A DNA stretch of 64,000 nt from contig NZ_CP054719.1 in the NCBI RefSeq assembly GCF_014896945.1, forward strand, positions 1 to 64,000, written 5' to 3'. The notes beneath the pieces were generated by a model. It did not search any database, was not told where the DNA came from, and was given only the letters and a program-made list of their open reading frames with translations. Origin of the DNA: Candidatus Bodocaedibacter vickermanii (lineage in GTDB: Bacteria; Pseudomonadota; Alphaproteobacteria; UBA6184). This document shows positions 46,053-54,347 of the stretch, in pieces. A program made the translations under genes and the position numbers. Every line of letters begins with the position of its first letter. Position 1 is the stretch's first letter.

Positions 46053-46668
46053 GCGCCAGCGTGACGCTGGCAACCTGAGGTTGCATCCGTTAGATTAGAT
46101 TGAGTGTGGTTTGAGATGTGGCAACGTGACGTTGCATTCATTAGTGTGATGCGAATAAGTTCCTGAACTGTTGCAACGTTATCTTTTTATAATCTGTGTT
46201 TGTGCGAATTGGATCTAACTTAACGGGTTCAGGGATCATCCCTGGCGGCTCAAGGGCGCTTTATGCGCCAGAGCGGCGGTTGCCGCTATCAAATCGCGTT
46301 GCGATTTGCTTGAGCCGCATAGAAGCAGAGGTTGGCGCGAATGAGAGAGTTGATACATCAGTGGGATATGCGAGGTAATGTGTTGTTGCTTATAATCCGT
46401 GTTTGTGCGAATTGGATCTATCTATAGGGTGCAGCATCATGCTGCCAACGTGACGTTGCATCCATTAGTGTGATGCGAGACTCAATGGGGGTACTCGAAT
46501 GAATTCCTGAACTGTTACAACGTTGTGTTTCACAATCCGTGTCAGACCACATCGGGTCTAATCTAATGGGTCCAGGGATCATCCCTGGCGGTACGTTGCT
46601 GGGCTTTATAAAAGGGGAGAGGCGATAATATCTCCCCCACGTGGTGTGGGGTGATTTTATATCTGAAA
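46053..46668. repeat. Composite palindrome island
   Basis: Hairpins in order: CCAGCGTGACGCTGG, GCAACCTGAGGTTGC, GCAACGTGACGTTGC, CAGGGATCATCCCTG, the 74-bp cloverleaf (46245-46318), GCAGCATCATGCTGC, CAACGTGACGTTG, CCAGGGATCATCCCTGG. ATCCGTGT halves are interspersed. The last ~60 bp before BioY contain CTCCCCCACGTGGTGTGGGG. There is no gene. Confidence 0.85.
46245..46318 (+). repeat. 74-bp cloverleaf-forming element, copy 1
   Basis: A closing stem GCGGCTCAAG/CTTGAGCCGC encloses three hairpins: GGCGC TTTAT GCGCC, GCGG TTG CCGC, and CAAATCGC GTT GCGATTTG. Copy 2 at 51522-51595 is nearly identical. The shape resembles a tRNA, but the arm lengths, loops and conserved bases of a tRNA are absent. 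Confidence 0.75.
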
Positions 46669-47205
46669 TTACTTTATTAGTTTGTGTGCCTGATGGCTTC
46701 CAATAACGGCAATTGCGATAAAGGCTGGAATTTCGCTGATAAATGGATATAGCCCAATTGCCAGGGCTTTTTCAATTCCAAACACAGCCGACAGCCAGGT
46801 GATACCGCATGCATATAATAAGATTGTTCCCGTAATAGCAGCTAGCCAAAGGGTAAAAAAATTACGTTTATACGTTAGGATTTTAGCTGAGGTATAAACA
46901 GAGACCAAAAAGCCAATGAAATAGCCTGCTCGAGGACTTAGGAGGGCGGCTAATCCGCTTGAAAACCCTGAACCAAACGGCAGACCACATCCGACTTCAA
47001 TCAAATAATATGCGACAGATAGTGCTGCGATTCTGGGAGAACATGATAACCCAATAAACAAAATCATGAGAGATTGTAAGGTGATTGGCACTGGGACTGT
47101 TAAAATATTAATTTGAGCTGATATGGCTAAAACTAAACTGATGGCAATAGGTTTAAGAAACGATTGCGTAAAAAATGTTGTTTTATTAAGAGTGATTGTT
47201 TGCAT
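46669..47205 (-). CDS. bioY: Biotin transporter BioY
   Basis: 178-residue S component of an ECF-type biotin importer, with six hydrophobic helices. Family motifs: TVPVPITLQSLMILFIGL near residues 36-53, AYYLIEVGCGLPFGSGFSSG, and SPRAGYFIGFL. No EcfA or EcfT genes are nearby, so it would act alone or with a shared module. Biotin auxotrophy is an inference. Confidence 0.92.
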   Translation of the reverse strand: MQTITLNKTTFFTQSFLKPIAISLVLAISAQINILTVPVPITLQSLMILFIGLSCSPRIAALSVAYYLIEVGCGLPFGSGFSSGLAALLSPRAGYFIGFLVSVYTSAKILTYKRNFFTLWLAAITGTILLYACGITWLSAVFGIEKALAIGLYPFISEIPAFIAIAVIGSHQAHKLIK

Positions 47206-47319
47206 AAGATATCCTAGTTACACTTGATGGTTTATCCTACCCCAAAATTGATGAAATGCAATAGATTTATTCTGGGGAATTTGGTATGCTTTAGTAAGTC
47301 AATTAAATATAGCTCCGTG

Positions 47320-48249
47320 ATGAAAATCCCCATATTTGTTTTATGCACAGCAGTGTTGATCCTGAGTGGTTTAGACGCTGCGGCTAAGACTGGTGTCAAC
47401 ACGATCAAATTTAACACCATCACAGATGTAAATGTAGATTCCGTAGAAGCAGATATTCAATTTGTGTTAAGTGAGTCTAATGAGGTAAGTATTACTGGGG
47501 AAAATAAAGTGTTGTCTAACGTGGTGATTAACCCCACAGAAGGCACTTTAAAAATTTCTGCTGCAAGTAATGCGTTTGGAATGCCTGTAAAATTACACAT
47601 AGCTGTTCCTAGGTCTTGTTTATTAGATGTGTCTGTTGTCGGAAATAGCCATGTCTTTATTCCAAAAATGAATGCTGCGGTACGTGTCACGACTGCGGAA
47701 TCAAGTCAAGTTACGGTAGATTCGTGTGTTGGTTTAGTGTTAACAGCCACGGCAGAAAGCAAAACTCAAGTAAATCAAATTCAAGGTGATATGTCAGTGA
47801 CACTGTCAGACCACAGTGCACTTGGCATTAAAGCGGGGGTGGTGAAGAAAGCTTTAATTACAGCAACTGAGCATAGTTATGTATCGATTGGGGCGTTGAT
47901 CGAATCATTAAATCTAACTACAAAGGGAGCCTCTGATATTAAACTGGCGGCAGTCAGTGAGGCATTTGTGTGGATAGGTAGAGGTAATGAACGTGTACTT
48001 ATCAAGCGTTTGAGTGGCGTTGCAGAAGTCACCGCAAATTATGATAGTGCATTGACCGTTGAGGCTGCAAATTTAGAGACTTTATTGGCATCAGTTTCAG
48101 CCACCGGAAAAATTATTATCAAGGGAAGTGTCACTAATGCTGTCTTTAGTGCAAGGGGTGCCGGGCAGATTGTTGTTGACAAGGTGACAGGAAAGATATT
48201 ACGTAACAGCCAGATGCATAACGGAACAATAAAGATAGTAAACCCATGA
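47320..48249 (+). CDS. Exported DUF2807-type beta-helical protein
   Basis: 309 residues from ATG 47320, chosen because it begins a good signal peptide (IFVLCTAVLILSGLDAAA); the open frame runs 32 codons further upstream without a signal sequence. The mature part shows the repeating beta-strand pattern with VDSVEADIQFVLSESNEVSITGE and many DVSVVGNSHVF-like rungs, typical of the DUF2807 (putative auto-transporter head GIN) family. Location is probably periplasmic or surface. It overlaps dapB by 4 bp, so expression is coupled. Confidence 0.75.
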   Translation: MKIPIFVLCTAVLILSGLDAAAKTGVNTIKFNTITDVNVDSVEADIQFVLSESNEVSITGENKVLSNVVINPTEGTLKISAASNAFGMPVKLHIAVPRSCLLDVSVVGNSHVFIPKMNAAVRVTTAESSQVTVDSCVGLVLTATAESKTQVNQIQGDMSVTLSDHSALGIKAGVVKKALITATEHSYVSIGALIESLNLTTKGASDIKLAAVSEAFVWIGRGNERVLIKRLSGVAEVTANYDSALTVEAANLETLLASVSATGKIIIKGSVTNAVFSARGAGQIVVDKVTGKILRNSQMHNGTIKIVNP

Positions 48250-49064
48250 AAAATGTTAAAGTTGGAATTTTAGGTTGCGCAGGGCGTAACGGTCGATTGT
48301 TATTAAAAGAAGTATATGGCGATGACGTCTGTCAACTTATTGGCGGAACAGTGCGAGAAGGCGGGGCTGGACATGGCGAAGATCTTGGAACGTTAGCTGG
48401 GTTGTCTCCCTTGGGGATTTATGCCCATGCACAGCCGGGGGTATTATTTGAAGCTGCTGACGTATTGATTGATTTTACGAATGCTGCAACTACGTTGCGC
48501 CACGTGGATTTAGCCATAGAGTATCAAAAACCGATTGTGATTGGTACGACAGGATTTACCGATGAAGAGCGTAGCCAAATTATTCAAAAAAGTGATCAAA
48601 CGCCTATTTTATTAGCGTCTAATATGACAATGGGAATCGCGTTGCTGAATATACTGGTAGAAAAAGTAGCAGCCGTGTTTGATGAATCATATGACATTGA
48701 AATTGTTGAAGCTCATCATCGACATAAAAAAGATACACCGTCTGGAACAACTCGATCGTTAATTCGTGCGGCACACCGTGGTCGTAAAGACGACGATAAA
48801 AACACATTTGTGGTACATAACGAGCCTGGAGAACGCGAAAAAGGTTCCATAGGCGTGGGAGTTGTTCGTGGAGGAAATGAGATCGGGACACATTCTGTGT
48901 GTTTTTACGGAGATGAAGAAACGTTAGAGTTAACGCACAGAGTTCTTGATCGACGCATTTTTGCTAAAGGTGCCGTGCGGGCAGCAAAGTGGTTGTACGG
49001 AAAGCATGCAGGATTATATCGTTTGAAAGATGTGTTGAAAGATAGTGATTGGAGTATTGAGTAA
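48246..49064 (+). CDS. dapB: 4-hydroxy-tetrahydrodipicolinate reductase
   Basis: NAD(P)H-dependent reductase of lysine and diaminopimelate synthesis. The Rossmann motif GILGCAGRNGR is at residues 7-17 and the active site EAHHRHKKDTPSGT near residue 157. The length is 272. It lies between the DUF2807 gene (4-bp overlap) and asd, and with asd forms part of the DAP route for peptidoglycan. Confidence 0.95.
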   Translation: MKNVKVGILGCAGRNGRLLLKEVYGDDVCQLIGGTVREGGAGHGEDLGTLAGLSPLGIYAHAQPGVLFEAADVLIDFTNAATTLRHVDLAIEYQKPIVIGTTGFTDEERSQIIQKSDQTPILLASNMTMGIALLNILVEKVAAVFDESYDIEIVEAHHRHKKDTPSGTTRSLIRAAHRGRKDDDKNTFVVHNEPGEREKGSIGVGVVRGGNEIGTHSVCFYGDEETLELTHRVLDRRIFAKGAVRAAKWLYGKHAGLYRLKDVLKDSDWSIE

Positions 49065-49069
49065 CGTTG

Positions 49070-50074
49070 ATGAAAAAAATTGCATTAGTGGGCGCTGCCG
49101 GAAATGTTGGGCGTAAGATTGTTGAAATTATAAACGAACGAGATTCATTTCCTGATGTATCAATTACACCGATTGGATCAATGCGATCTCAAGGAGAAAA
49201 AATTCACATTAAAGGACATGATCTTGCCGTCGTTCACATTGATACGATTGATTTTTCTCATTATGATTTAGCGATTTTTGCTGCGGGCAGCAAGGCTGCG
49301 CAAGACTACGTTCCAAAGGCAACCCAAGCCGGATGTCCCGTAGTTGATTGCAGTTCATTTTATCGGATGGATCCAAAGGTTCCGTTGGTTGTTCCACCAG
49401 TGAATTTAAAGGATGTTGAACGGTATACTGAGAAAAAGATTATCTCATCTGCAAATTGTATCGCGTCACCCATCACAACAGTTTTGGCGCCTTTGCATCA
49501 AATTGCGCCCATTGACCGTGTTGTGCTTTCAACGTATCAATCCGTGTCAGGCGCAGGTAAAGATGCAATGAATGAATTAATGCATCAAACAAAAGCGTTT
49601 TATACAACGATGCCGTATCAACGTAAAGTGTTTCCCAAAGACATTGCGTTTAATGTGTTGCCGATGATTGATGTTGTTCATCCCAATGGAAATACTGGGG
49701 AAGAAACTAAAATTGCATTGGAAATTAAAAAGGTGTTGGATCGTAACATTAGCATTGCCGTGCAATCAGTAAGAGTCCCCGTGTTCATTAGCCATTGTGT
49801 GTCTGTGTTTGTAGAATTTTCAGGCGCCATTACACCTGACCAGGCAAAGGATGCCTTGCGATTATCACCCCACGTGACAGTGATTGATGATATGAAAAAT
49901 TATTACTCTGCGTTAGATGCCGCCGGTGAAGATCAAGTATTTGTCAGCCGCTTGCGATATGATCCGAGCGTTGAGAATGGTTTGATTTTTTGGACAGCTA
50001 GCGATAACTTGCGCCGTGGGGCTGCTCTGGATGCAGTCGAAATTGCAGAGCATTTGTTGACTAAGTATTTATAA
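49070..50074 (+). CDS. asd: Aspartate-semialdehyde dehydrogenase
   Basis: NADPH-dependent enzyme converting aspartyl phosphate to the semialdehyde that feeds the DAP pathway. The glycine-rich ALVGAAGNVGRK is at residues 4-15, the catalytic Cys in SSANCIASP near 128, and the C-terminal SVRVPVFISHCVSVF is typical. The start ATG at 49070 is preferred over the in-frame TTG at 49067. It follows dapB by 5 bp. Confidence 0.95.
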   Translation: MKKIALVGAAGNVGRKIVEIINERDSFPDVSITPIGSMRSQGEKIHIKGHDLAVVHIDTIDFSHYDLAIFAAGSKAAQDYVPKATQAGCPVVDCSSFYRMDPKVPLVVPPVNLKDVERYTEKKIISSANCIASPITTVLAPLHQIAPIDRVVLSTYQSVSGAGKDAMNELMHQTKAFYTTMPYQRKVFPKDIAFNVLPMIDVVHPNGNTGEETKIALEIKKVLDRNISIAVQSVRVPVFISHCVSVFVEFSGAITPDQAKDALRLSPHVTVIDDMKNYYSALDAAGEDQVFVSRLRYDPSVENGLIFWTASDNLRRGAALDAVEIAEHLLTKYL

Positions 50075-50218
50075 AACTCAGATTCTATGTCGATGGCAAC
50101 CTGGCAACCTGAGGTTGCATCCGTTAGATTAGATTGAGTGTGGTTTGAGATGTGGCAACGTGACGTTGCATCCATTAGCGTGATGCGGTTTGTAAAGTTA
50201 CAATCCGTGTCAGACCAG
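50075..50218. repeat. Palindromes after asd
   Basis: GCAACCTGAGGTTGC (about 50104-50118) and GCAACGTGACGTTGC (about 50155-50169) flank a TTAGATTGAGTGTGG spacer that is shared with 46090s. Start of a 2.2-kb geneless island. Confidence 0.85.
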
Positions 50219-50586
50219 ATGTTTAAAACCGAGAGAATCCCCAGTAACCCGCACGTGCAAAAAGAACCCATTTCTTACACGAATGGGGAAAGGCGGACTT
50301 TATTGATAGGCACAAAGTCGGTGTTTTGCGAGCCCGTCGGCTCTAGGGGTTGTTTACAGGGCAGTGTCTACTGATCGGGTAGTTGAGCGCCTGTGCTGGG
50401 GATTCGGTTCGGTGTTTTGTCCTTGAGTGGTTCAATCAAAGCTTCGTCATGGATCTGGTTAGGGATCCTTTGGCTGAAAGTTTCAAAGACGTAGAACGAA
50501 AAAAGGCTACCCAGATTTTGGGTAGCCTCTTCGCAATTCTAGCTATTAGTATACACGGTGAATTCGGAAAGTCAAGAGCAAACTGA
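50219..50586 (-). ncRNA. ~370-bp repeat with promoter and two terminators, copy B
   Basis: Inverted partner of 31021-31397. On the minus strand: hairpin GCAAACTCAGTTTGC, TTGACT (50575-50570), 16 bp, TATACT (50553-50548), terminator 1 at 50527-50499, a structured body, and terminator 2 at about 50290-50257. The conservation pattern (promoter boxes and stems kept, spacer changed) supports a transcribed RNA. Family unknown. Confidence 0.5.
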
Positions 50587-50871
50587 GTTTGCATCCATTA
50601 GGTCAGATCCGATGTGATCTGACACGGATTGTAAAAAACAACCTGGAGCCTGCTTAAGTTATCAATTTAAAACGGTCAAGAACCCACTGGGTGCAGCCTC
50701 AGGTTGGCATAAATGAGAGAGTTGATACAGCAGTGGTATGCCGGGAGAGATTCGAGAGGCACAATGTGTTAGTTGCTTATAATCCGTGTCTGTGCGAATC
50801 GGATTTAATCTAATCTATTGAGTTCCAGCGTCACGCTGCCAACGTGCCGTTGGATCCGTTAGATAATACGG
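50587..50871. repeat. Composite palindromes
   Basis: TCAGATCCGATGTGATCTGA half, GCAGCCTCAGGTTGG, a GAGAGAGTTGATACA stretch shared with the cloverleaf flanks, CCAGCGTCACGCTGC and CCAACGTGCCGTTGG. Confidence 0.8.
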
Positions 50872-51351
50872 TTTGTAAAAGTTTTGCCTTGTCAACTTTT
50901 TGTTAACCTTTGTGAGGCATAGTAACTTTAGAGATCTCATACATTATTATTTTTGCCCACCGTTTCGTGAAGAAAAGACGGATTGCTTCGTCTATTTTTT
51001 TACGATTTAGGGAGTGGGTTTTGTCCCCCCACCCGAAGGTCACTGAGGGTGACTGGGGCACAACTGTTGAAAGTGATTAGAAAAAGAATATTTTTGACAA
51101 CAAATCAATAGAACAGGGAAAATCATTGATAAACCGATTAATTGTGTCAATCATACAGATATGTATGAATTAAGTAATAGATATGCGACTATTTTACACA
51201 ATATGAAGTTTTTTATAACATTCATAGCTTGGTGTTTAAGTGGGTGATTTTAATATCGTTAAACACCTCTTCTGATCACTTTCAACAGTTGTGGTGACTG
51301 GGGCGGGGGGTGGTAAAAAAATCGCGTTAACTCAATCTTAACCTTTATTAA
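50872..51351 (+). repeat. ~230-bp interspersed repeat, copy 3 of 3, interrupted by a MITE
   Basis: Same orientation as 9744-9963. Continuity is broken at 51059-51293 by a 235-bp insertion; outside it the sequence follows copies 1 and 2 closely, including the GACGGATTGCTTCGTC hairpin and AACCTTTATTAA end. Confidence 0.9.
51059..51293. mobile_element. 235-bp MITE with 23-bp terminal inverted repeats
   Basis: The ends CACAACTGTTGAAAGTGA… (51059-51081) and their complement (51271-51293) match at 22 of 23 positions. A 10-bp target duplication GTGACTGGGG is at 51049-51058 and 51294-51303. The two uninterrupted copies of the host repeat provide empty sites. There is no transposase; an internal GTGTTTAA…TTAAACAC hairpin is present. 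Confidence 0.93.
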
Positions 51352-52140
51352 CCCCGGATTAACGGCTGCGTGCCGCCAGGGATGATCCCTGGACCCGTTG
51401 GTAAGATCGGGTGTGATTAACACGTGTGCTAAGAAGCAATATTACATGTGTTCAAAAAATCAATAGTTTCAAATAGGTAAACCTATGGGGTCCAGCGTCA
51501 CGCTGGTGCAACGGCACGCTGGCGGCTCAAGGGCGCTTTCCGCGCCAGAGCGGCGGTTGCCGCTATCAAATCGCGTTGCGATTTGCTTGAGCCGCATAGA
51601 AGCAGAGGTTGGCTTACATGAGAGAGTTGATACAGCGGGCAGCATGCTTCTGCACCCGATGAGTTAGATCGGGTGTGGCCGGGCACGGATTTCAATTTTT
51701 ACAAACATCATTACCTAATGGATGCAACGTCACGTTGCCTAACGGGTCCAGCGTCACGCTGGTGCAACGGCATTGCCGCTATCAAATCGCGTTGCGATTT
51801 GCTTGATCCGCATAAAGACAGAGACGGGCGAATGAGTGGGTGAGATCTGCAAGATAATGTGTTGGTTGGTTGCAATCCGTGTCAGATCACATCGGATCTA
51901 ATTGATCGGATGCAACCTCAGGTTGCTAGCGTCACGCTGGTGCAACGGCATTGCCGCTATCAAATCGCGTTGCGATTTGCTTGATCCGCATAAAGACAGA
52001 GACGGGCGAATGAGTGGGTGAGATCTGCAAGATAATGTGTTGGTTGGTTGCAATCCGTGTCAGATCACATCGGATCTAATTGATCGGATGCAACCTCAGG
52101 TTGCTAGCGTCACGCTGGTGTAACGGCAGGTTGCCGGGGA
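51352..52140. repeat. Palindrome island with perfect 178-bp tandem duplication
   Basis: After a few hairpins and the second cloverleaf, the unit at 51761-51938 is repeated without change at 51939-52116. Each unit holds a truncated cloverleaf (its third arm CAAATCGCGTTGCGATTTG), an ATCCGTGTCAGATCACATCGGAT-type palindrome and a GCAACCTCAGGTTGC hairpin. Confidence 0.88.
51522..51595 (+). repeat. 74-bp cloverleaf-forming element, copy 2
   Basis: Same closing stem and arms as 46245-46318. The only clear difference is in the loop region of the first arm (TTTCC for TTTAT), so all stems are kept. Confidence 0.75.
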
Positions 52141-52249
52141 TTTGCTATATGTGATATTATATACCAATCAGCGTATGCACCAAACATGTTGCTATTCTGT
52201 GGTCATTATTTTATAGTGACGAAGTTTTTAATTTATAATAAATCGTTTC

Positions 52250-53023
52250 ATGAAAAACATTTTTGCGGTTCTTGTATGTCTTTATATGCCTGTTTTTGCA
52301 AGCAAGCCTATTCGCGCGTCTAAAGAACAAATTCAGGGAACTTTTCTAGAGCCATCATCTGTTCAAGATTTATATCAAATGCTTAAGGATACAACGGAGA
52401 TTCTGGATAGGGCTGGGATAAAGTATGTTGTTATTAGCGGCACAGCTTTGGGCGTGGTTCGTCATCAAGGTTTAATACCGTGGGATGATGATGTTGATAT
52501 TGCTATATTTCATGAAGATGAACCTAAGTTAGTCAATTTAAAACCTGCGTTTGATGCTCTTGGGTATTATGTAATGTATGATACGAACAACGCGGTTATG
52601 TATAATGTATCTAAAAAAGGAAACCCATCTTTAGATGATCGGGCTGAATTGACGTTTCCATTTCTGGATATTTTTGTGGTTCACACGGATCCTAAAACGA
52701 AACGCATCGTTTATTCGAATTGGCGAACACGTGAGTATTTTCCGTCTGAATGGTATCTCGAAGATGTTTTTTTTCCAATAAAGAAAGGTAATTTCGGTGG
52801 TGTTAGTGTTAATTGCATTAACACTCCAGAGTGGTCTTTTGCGCAATTTTATGGGGAGAATTGGAATACAATGGGATATATAGCTCCTCGACATTACAAG
52901 CCCAATCACACGGTTCCCTATGAATTTGAGTTTTCAGAGTATCCTGAGTTTTTAGCACCGGCTTTGCCAGAAAAACCATTGTTGGACAGGGTCAATCAAC
53001 TTAATCAAGAGTATTTTAAGTAG
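52250..53023 (+). CDS. Exported LicD/FKTN-type nucleotidyltransferase-fold protein, paralogue 1
   Basis: 257 residues. Signal peptide IFAVLVCLYMPVFA. The LicD core is clear: SGTALGVVRHQGLIPWDDD at about residues 63-81, followed by VDIAIFHEDE with the metal-binding aspartates. LicD proteins transfer phosphocholine or other phospho-groups to glycans; they are normally cytoplasmic or membrane-linked, so a signal peptide is unusual. Substrate unknown. Paralogue 2 starts 4 bp downstream. Confidence 0.82.
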   Translation: MKNIFAVLVCLYMPVFASKPIRASKEQIQGTFLEPSSVQDLYQMLKDTTEILDRAGIKYVVISGTALGVVRHQGLIPWDDDVDIAIFHEDEPKLVNLKPAFDALGYYVMYDTNNAVMYNVSKKGNPSLDDRAELTFPFLDIFVVHTDPKTKRIVYSNWRTREYFPSEWYLEDVFFPIKKGNFGGVSVNCINTPEWSFAQFYGENWNTMGYIAPRHYKPNHTVPYEFEFSEYPEFLAPALPEKPLLDRVNQLNQEYFK

Positions 53024-53027
53024 CATC

Positions 53028-53804
53028 ATGAAATATTGTTTTATAGGTCTATACCTGTGTTTTGCCGTAATGATTTCTTCGTGTGAAAGGCCTAATCAGT
53101 CAATTGAGAGTATAAAAGAATTAACGTATTTAGAGCCTGCTGCTGTTCAAGATTTATATCAAATGTTGAAAGACACCGTTGAGATTTTTGAAAGAGCAGG
53201 GATTCGATATTCGGCATCCAGTGGTACTGTGTTAGGAATGGTGCGCCACGAGGGATTAATACCGTGGGATGATGATGCAGATTTGGTTGTTTTGCATGAG
53301 GATGAATTAAAGCTTAACGAGGTCAAACAAGCATTTGATACATTGGGGTATCAGATCGTCTGCGATCCATGGGATAGTTCTGTGTATCGTATTTCAAAAA
53401 TAGGAAATCCGATTGCTAGAGCAAAAAACGTAACGTTTCCGTTTATTGATGTTGCGACAGTTGCCCTTAATCCAAAAGAAAATAAAGTGATGTATGTAAA
53501 TTGGAGGATGTTGCACTATTTTCCCACCGAATGGTTTAAACCCGAGGCTTTCTTTCCGTTGTCGAAACGAGCGTTTGGTCCCATACAGTTATACTGTGTG
53601 AGTGATCCTGAGTGGTATCTGGCTCATTATTACGGTGTTGATTGGAAAAAGGCTGGGCGTATTGTCCCCCGCCATTATAAGCCTAAACATACACATACAG
53701 TTGAAGTTAACTTTGAAACGCACCCTGAATTTTTAAAACCAGCATTGCCTGAAAAACCATTGTTGGAACGTGTGAAGCTGTTACCGAACCATATGTTTGA
53801 GTAA
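53028..53804 (+). CDS. Exported LicD/FKTN-type protein, paralogue 2 (lipoprotein-like)
   Basis: 258 residues. The N-terminus ends in AVMISSC, a lipobox candidate with Cys at 19. The core SSGTVLGMVRHEGLIPWDDDADLVV matches paralogue 1, as do HYFPTEWF, PRHYKPKHT and the C-terminal PALPEKPLLERV. It probably arose by tandem duplication. The active-site aspartates are kept, so both copies may be catalytic. Substrate unknown. Confidence 0.82.
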   Translation: MKYCFIGLYLCFAVMISSCERPNQSIESIKELTYLEPAAVQDLYQMLKDTVEIFERAGIRYSASSGTVLGMVRHEGLIPWDDDADLVVLHEDELKLNEVKQAFDTLGYQIVCDPWDSSVYRISKIGNPIARAKNVTFPFIDVATVALNPKENKVMYVNWRMLHYFPTEWFKPEAFFPLSKRAFGPIQLYCVSDPEWYLAHYYGVDWKKAGRIVPRHYKPKHTHTVEVNFETHPEFLKPALPEKPLLERVKLLPNHMFE

Positions 53805-53865
53805 TTGTTTTGTCTTGAGCCACGGATATGGTAATAAGGAATGGTAGAGCAATAGAGGTGCAAAC

Positions 53866-54345
53866 ATGTCATTTATTAAAAAAATAGTAGTCGTTGCAAT
53901 GTTTGGTTTAGCACCAATATCCGCAAAATGGGAAAGTTTTTATGCACGTGGAGCGTTTTCATTACTGGGGGCTTCTGTTGATGGGAATTTTTCATTCACG
54001 CCGTCTTTTTCAATTGCGGGTGGTTATGGCAATGTAATTCCAAATATGTTGAGCCATGGTTTGTATGTGGGATTAGAAATTGAAGGAATCCGAAAGAGTT
54101 TTGGTTATTCTCACGAGGCGATATTTCGGTTTGGACTTCCAAGAGCTGAATGCATGTTTTTTGTCGCGCCAAAGCTTGGGTATCACAGCACAAAAGAGAT
54201 CATGATATGGGGGCTGCGGACTGGAATGGATTTTGATTTTATTCTCCCTGGGTTTTTCTGGGGGATTAGTTTAGATTGGTCAATTCCATTTAAAGAGACT
54301 CCTTCATGGATTCAAACAGATTTTAGCTTTGGGTATCGTTTCTAA
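53866..54345 (+). CDS. Small exported barrel-like protein
   Basis: 159 residues. Signal peptide KIVVVAMFGLAPISA. Alternating aromatic and polar strands (FYARGAFSLLGASVDG, LYVGLEIEGI, FFVAPKLGYH, FFWGISLDWSI) end in FSFGYRF with a terminal aromatic, as in outer-membrane barrels. It is smaller than most eight-stranded barrels. It sits 2 bp before znuC, so it may be cotranscribed. No family recognised. Confidence 0.65.
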   Translation: MSFIKKIVVVAMFGLAPISAKWESFYARGAFSLLGASVDGNFSFTPSFSIAGGYGNVIPNMLSHGLYVGLEIEGIRKSFGYSHEAIFRFGLPRAECMFFVAPKLGYHSTKEIMIWGLRTGMDFDFILPGFFWGISLDWSIPFKETPSWIQTDFSFGYRF

Positions 54346-54347
54346 CT

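Noticed and set aside
46245-46318. Possible tRNA gene from the cloverleaf shape
   Set aside because: No T-loop or D-loop consensus, no CCA, a 10-bp closing stem and three-base loops; not a tRNA.
51500-52140. CRISPR array from regularly repeated units
   Set aside because: Repeat units are 178 bp with internal hairpins and are identical throughout; there are no short repeats with unique spacers and no cas genes.
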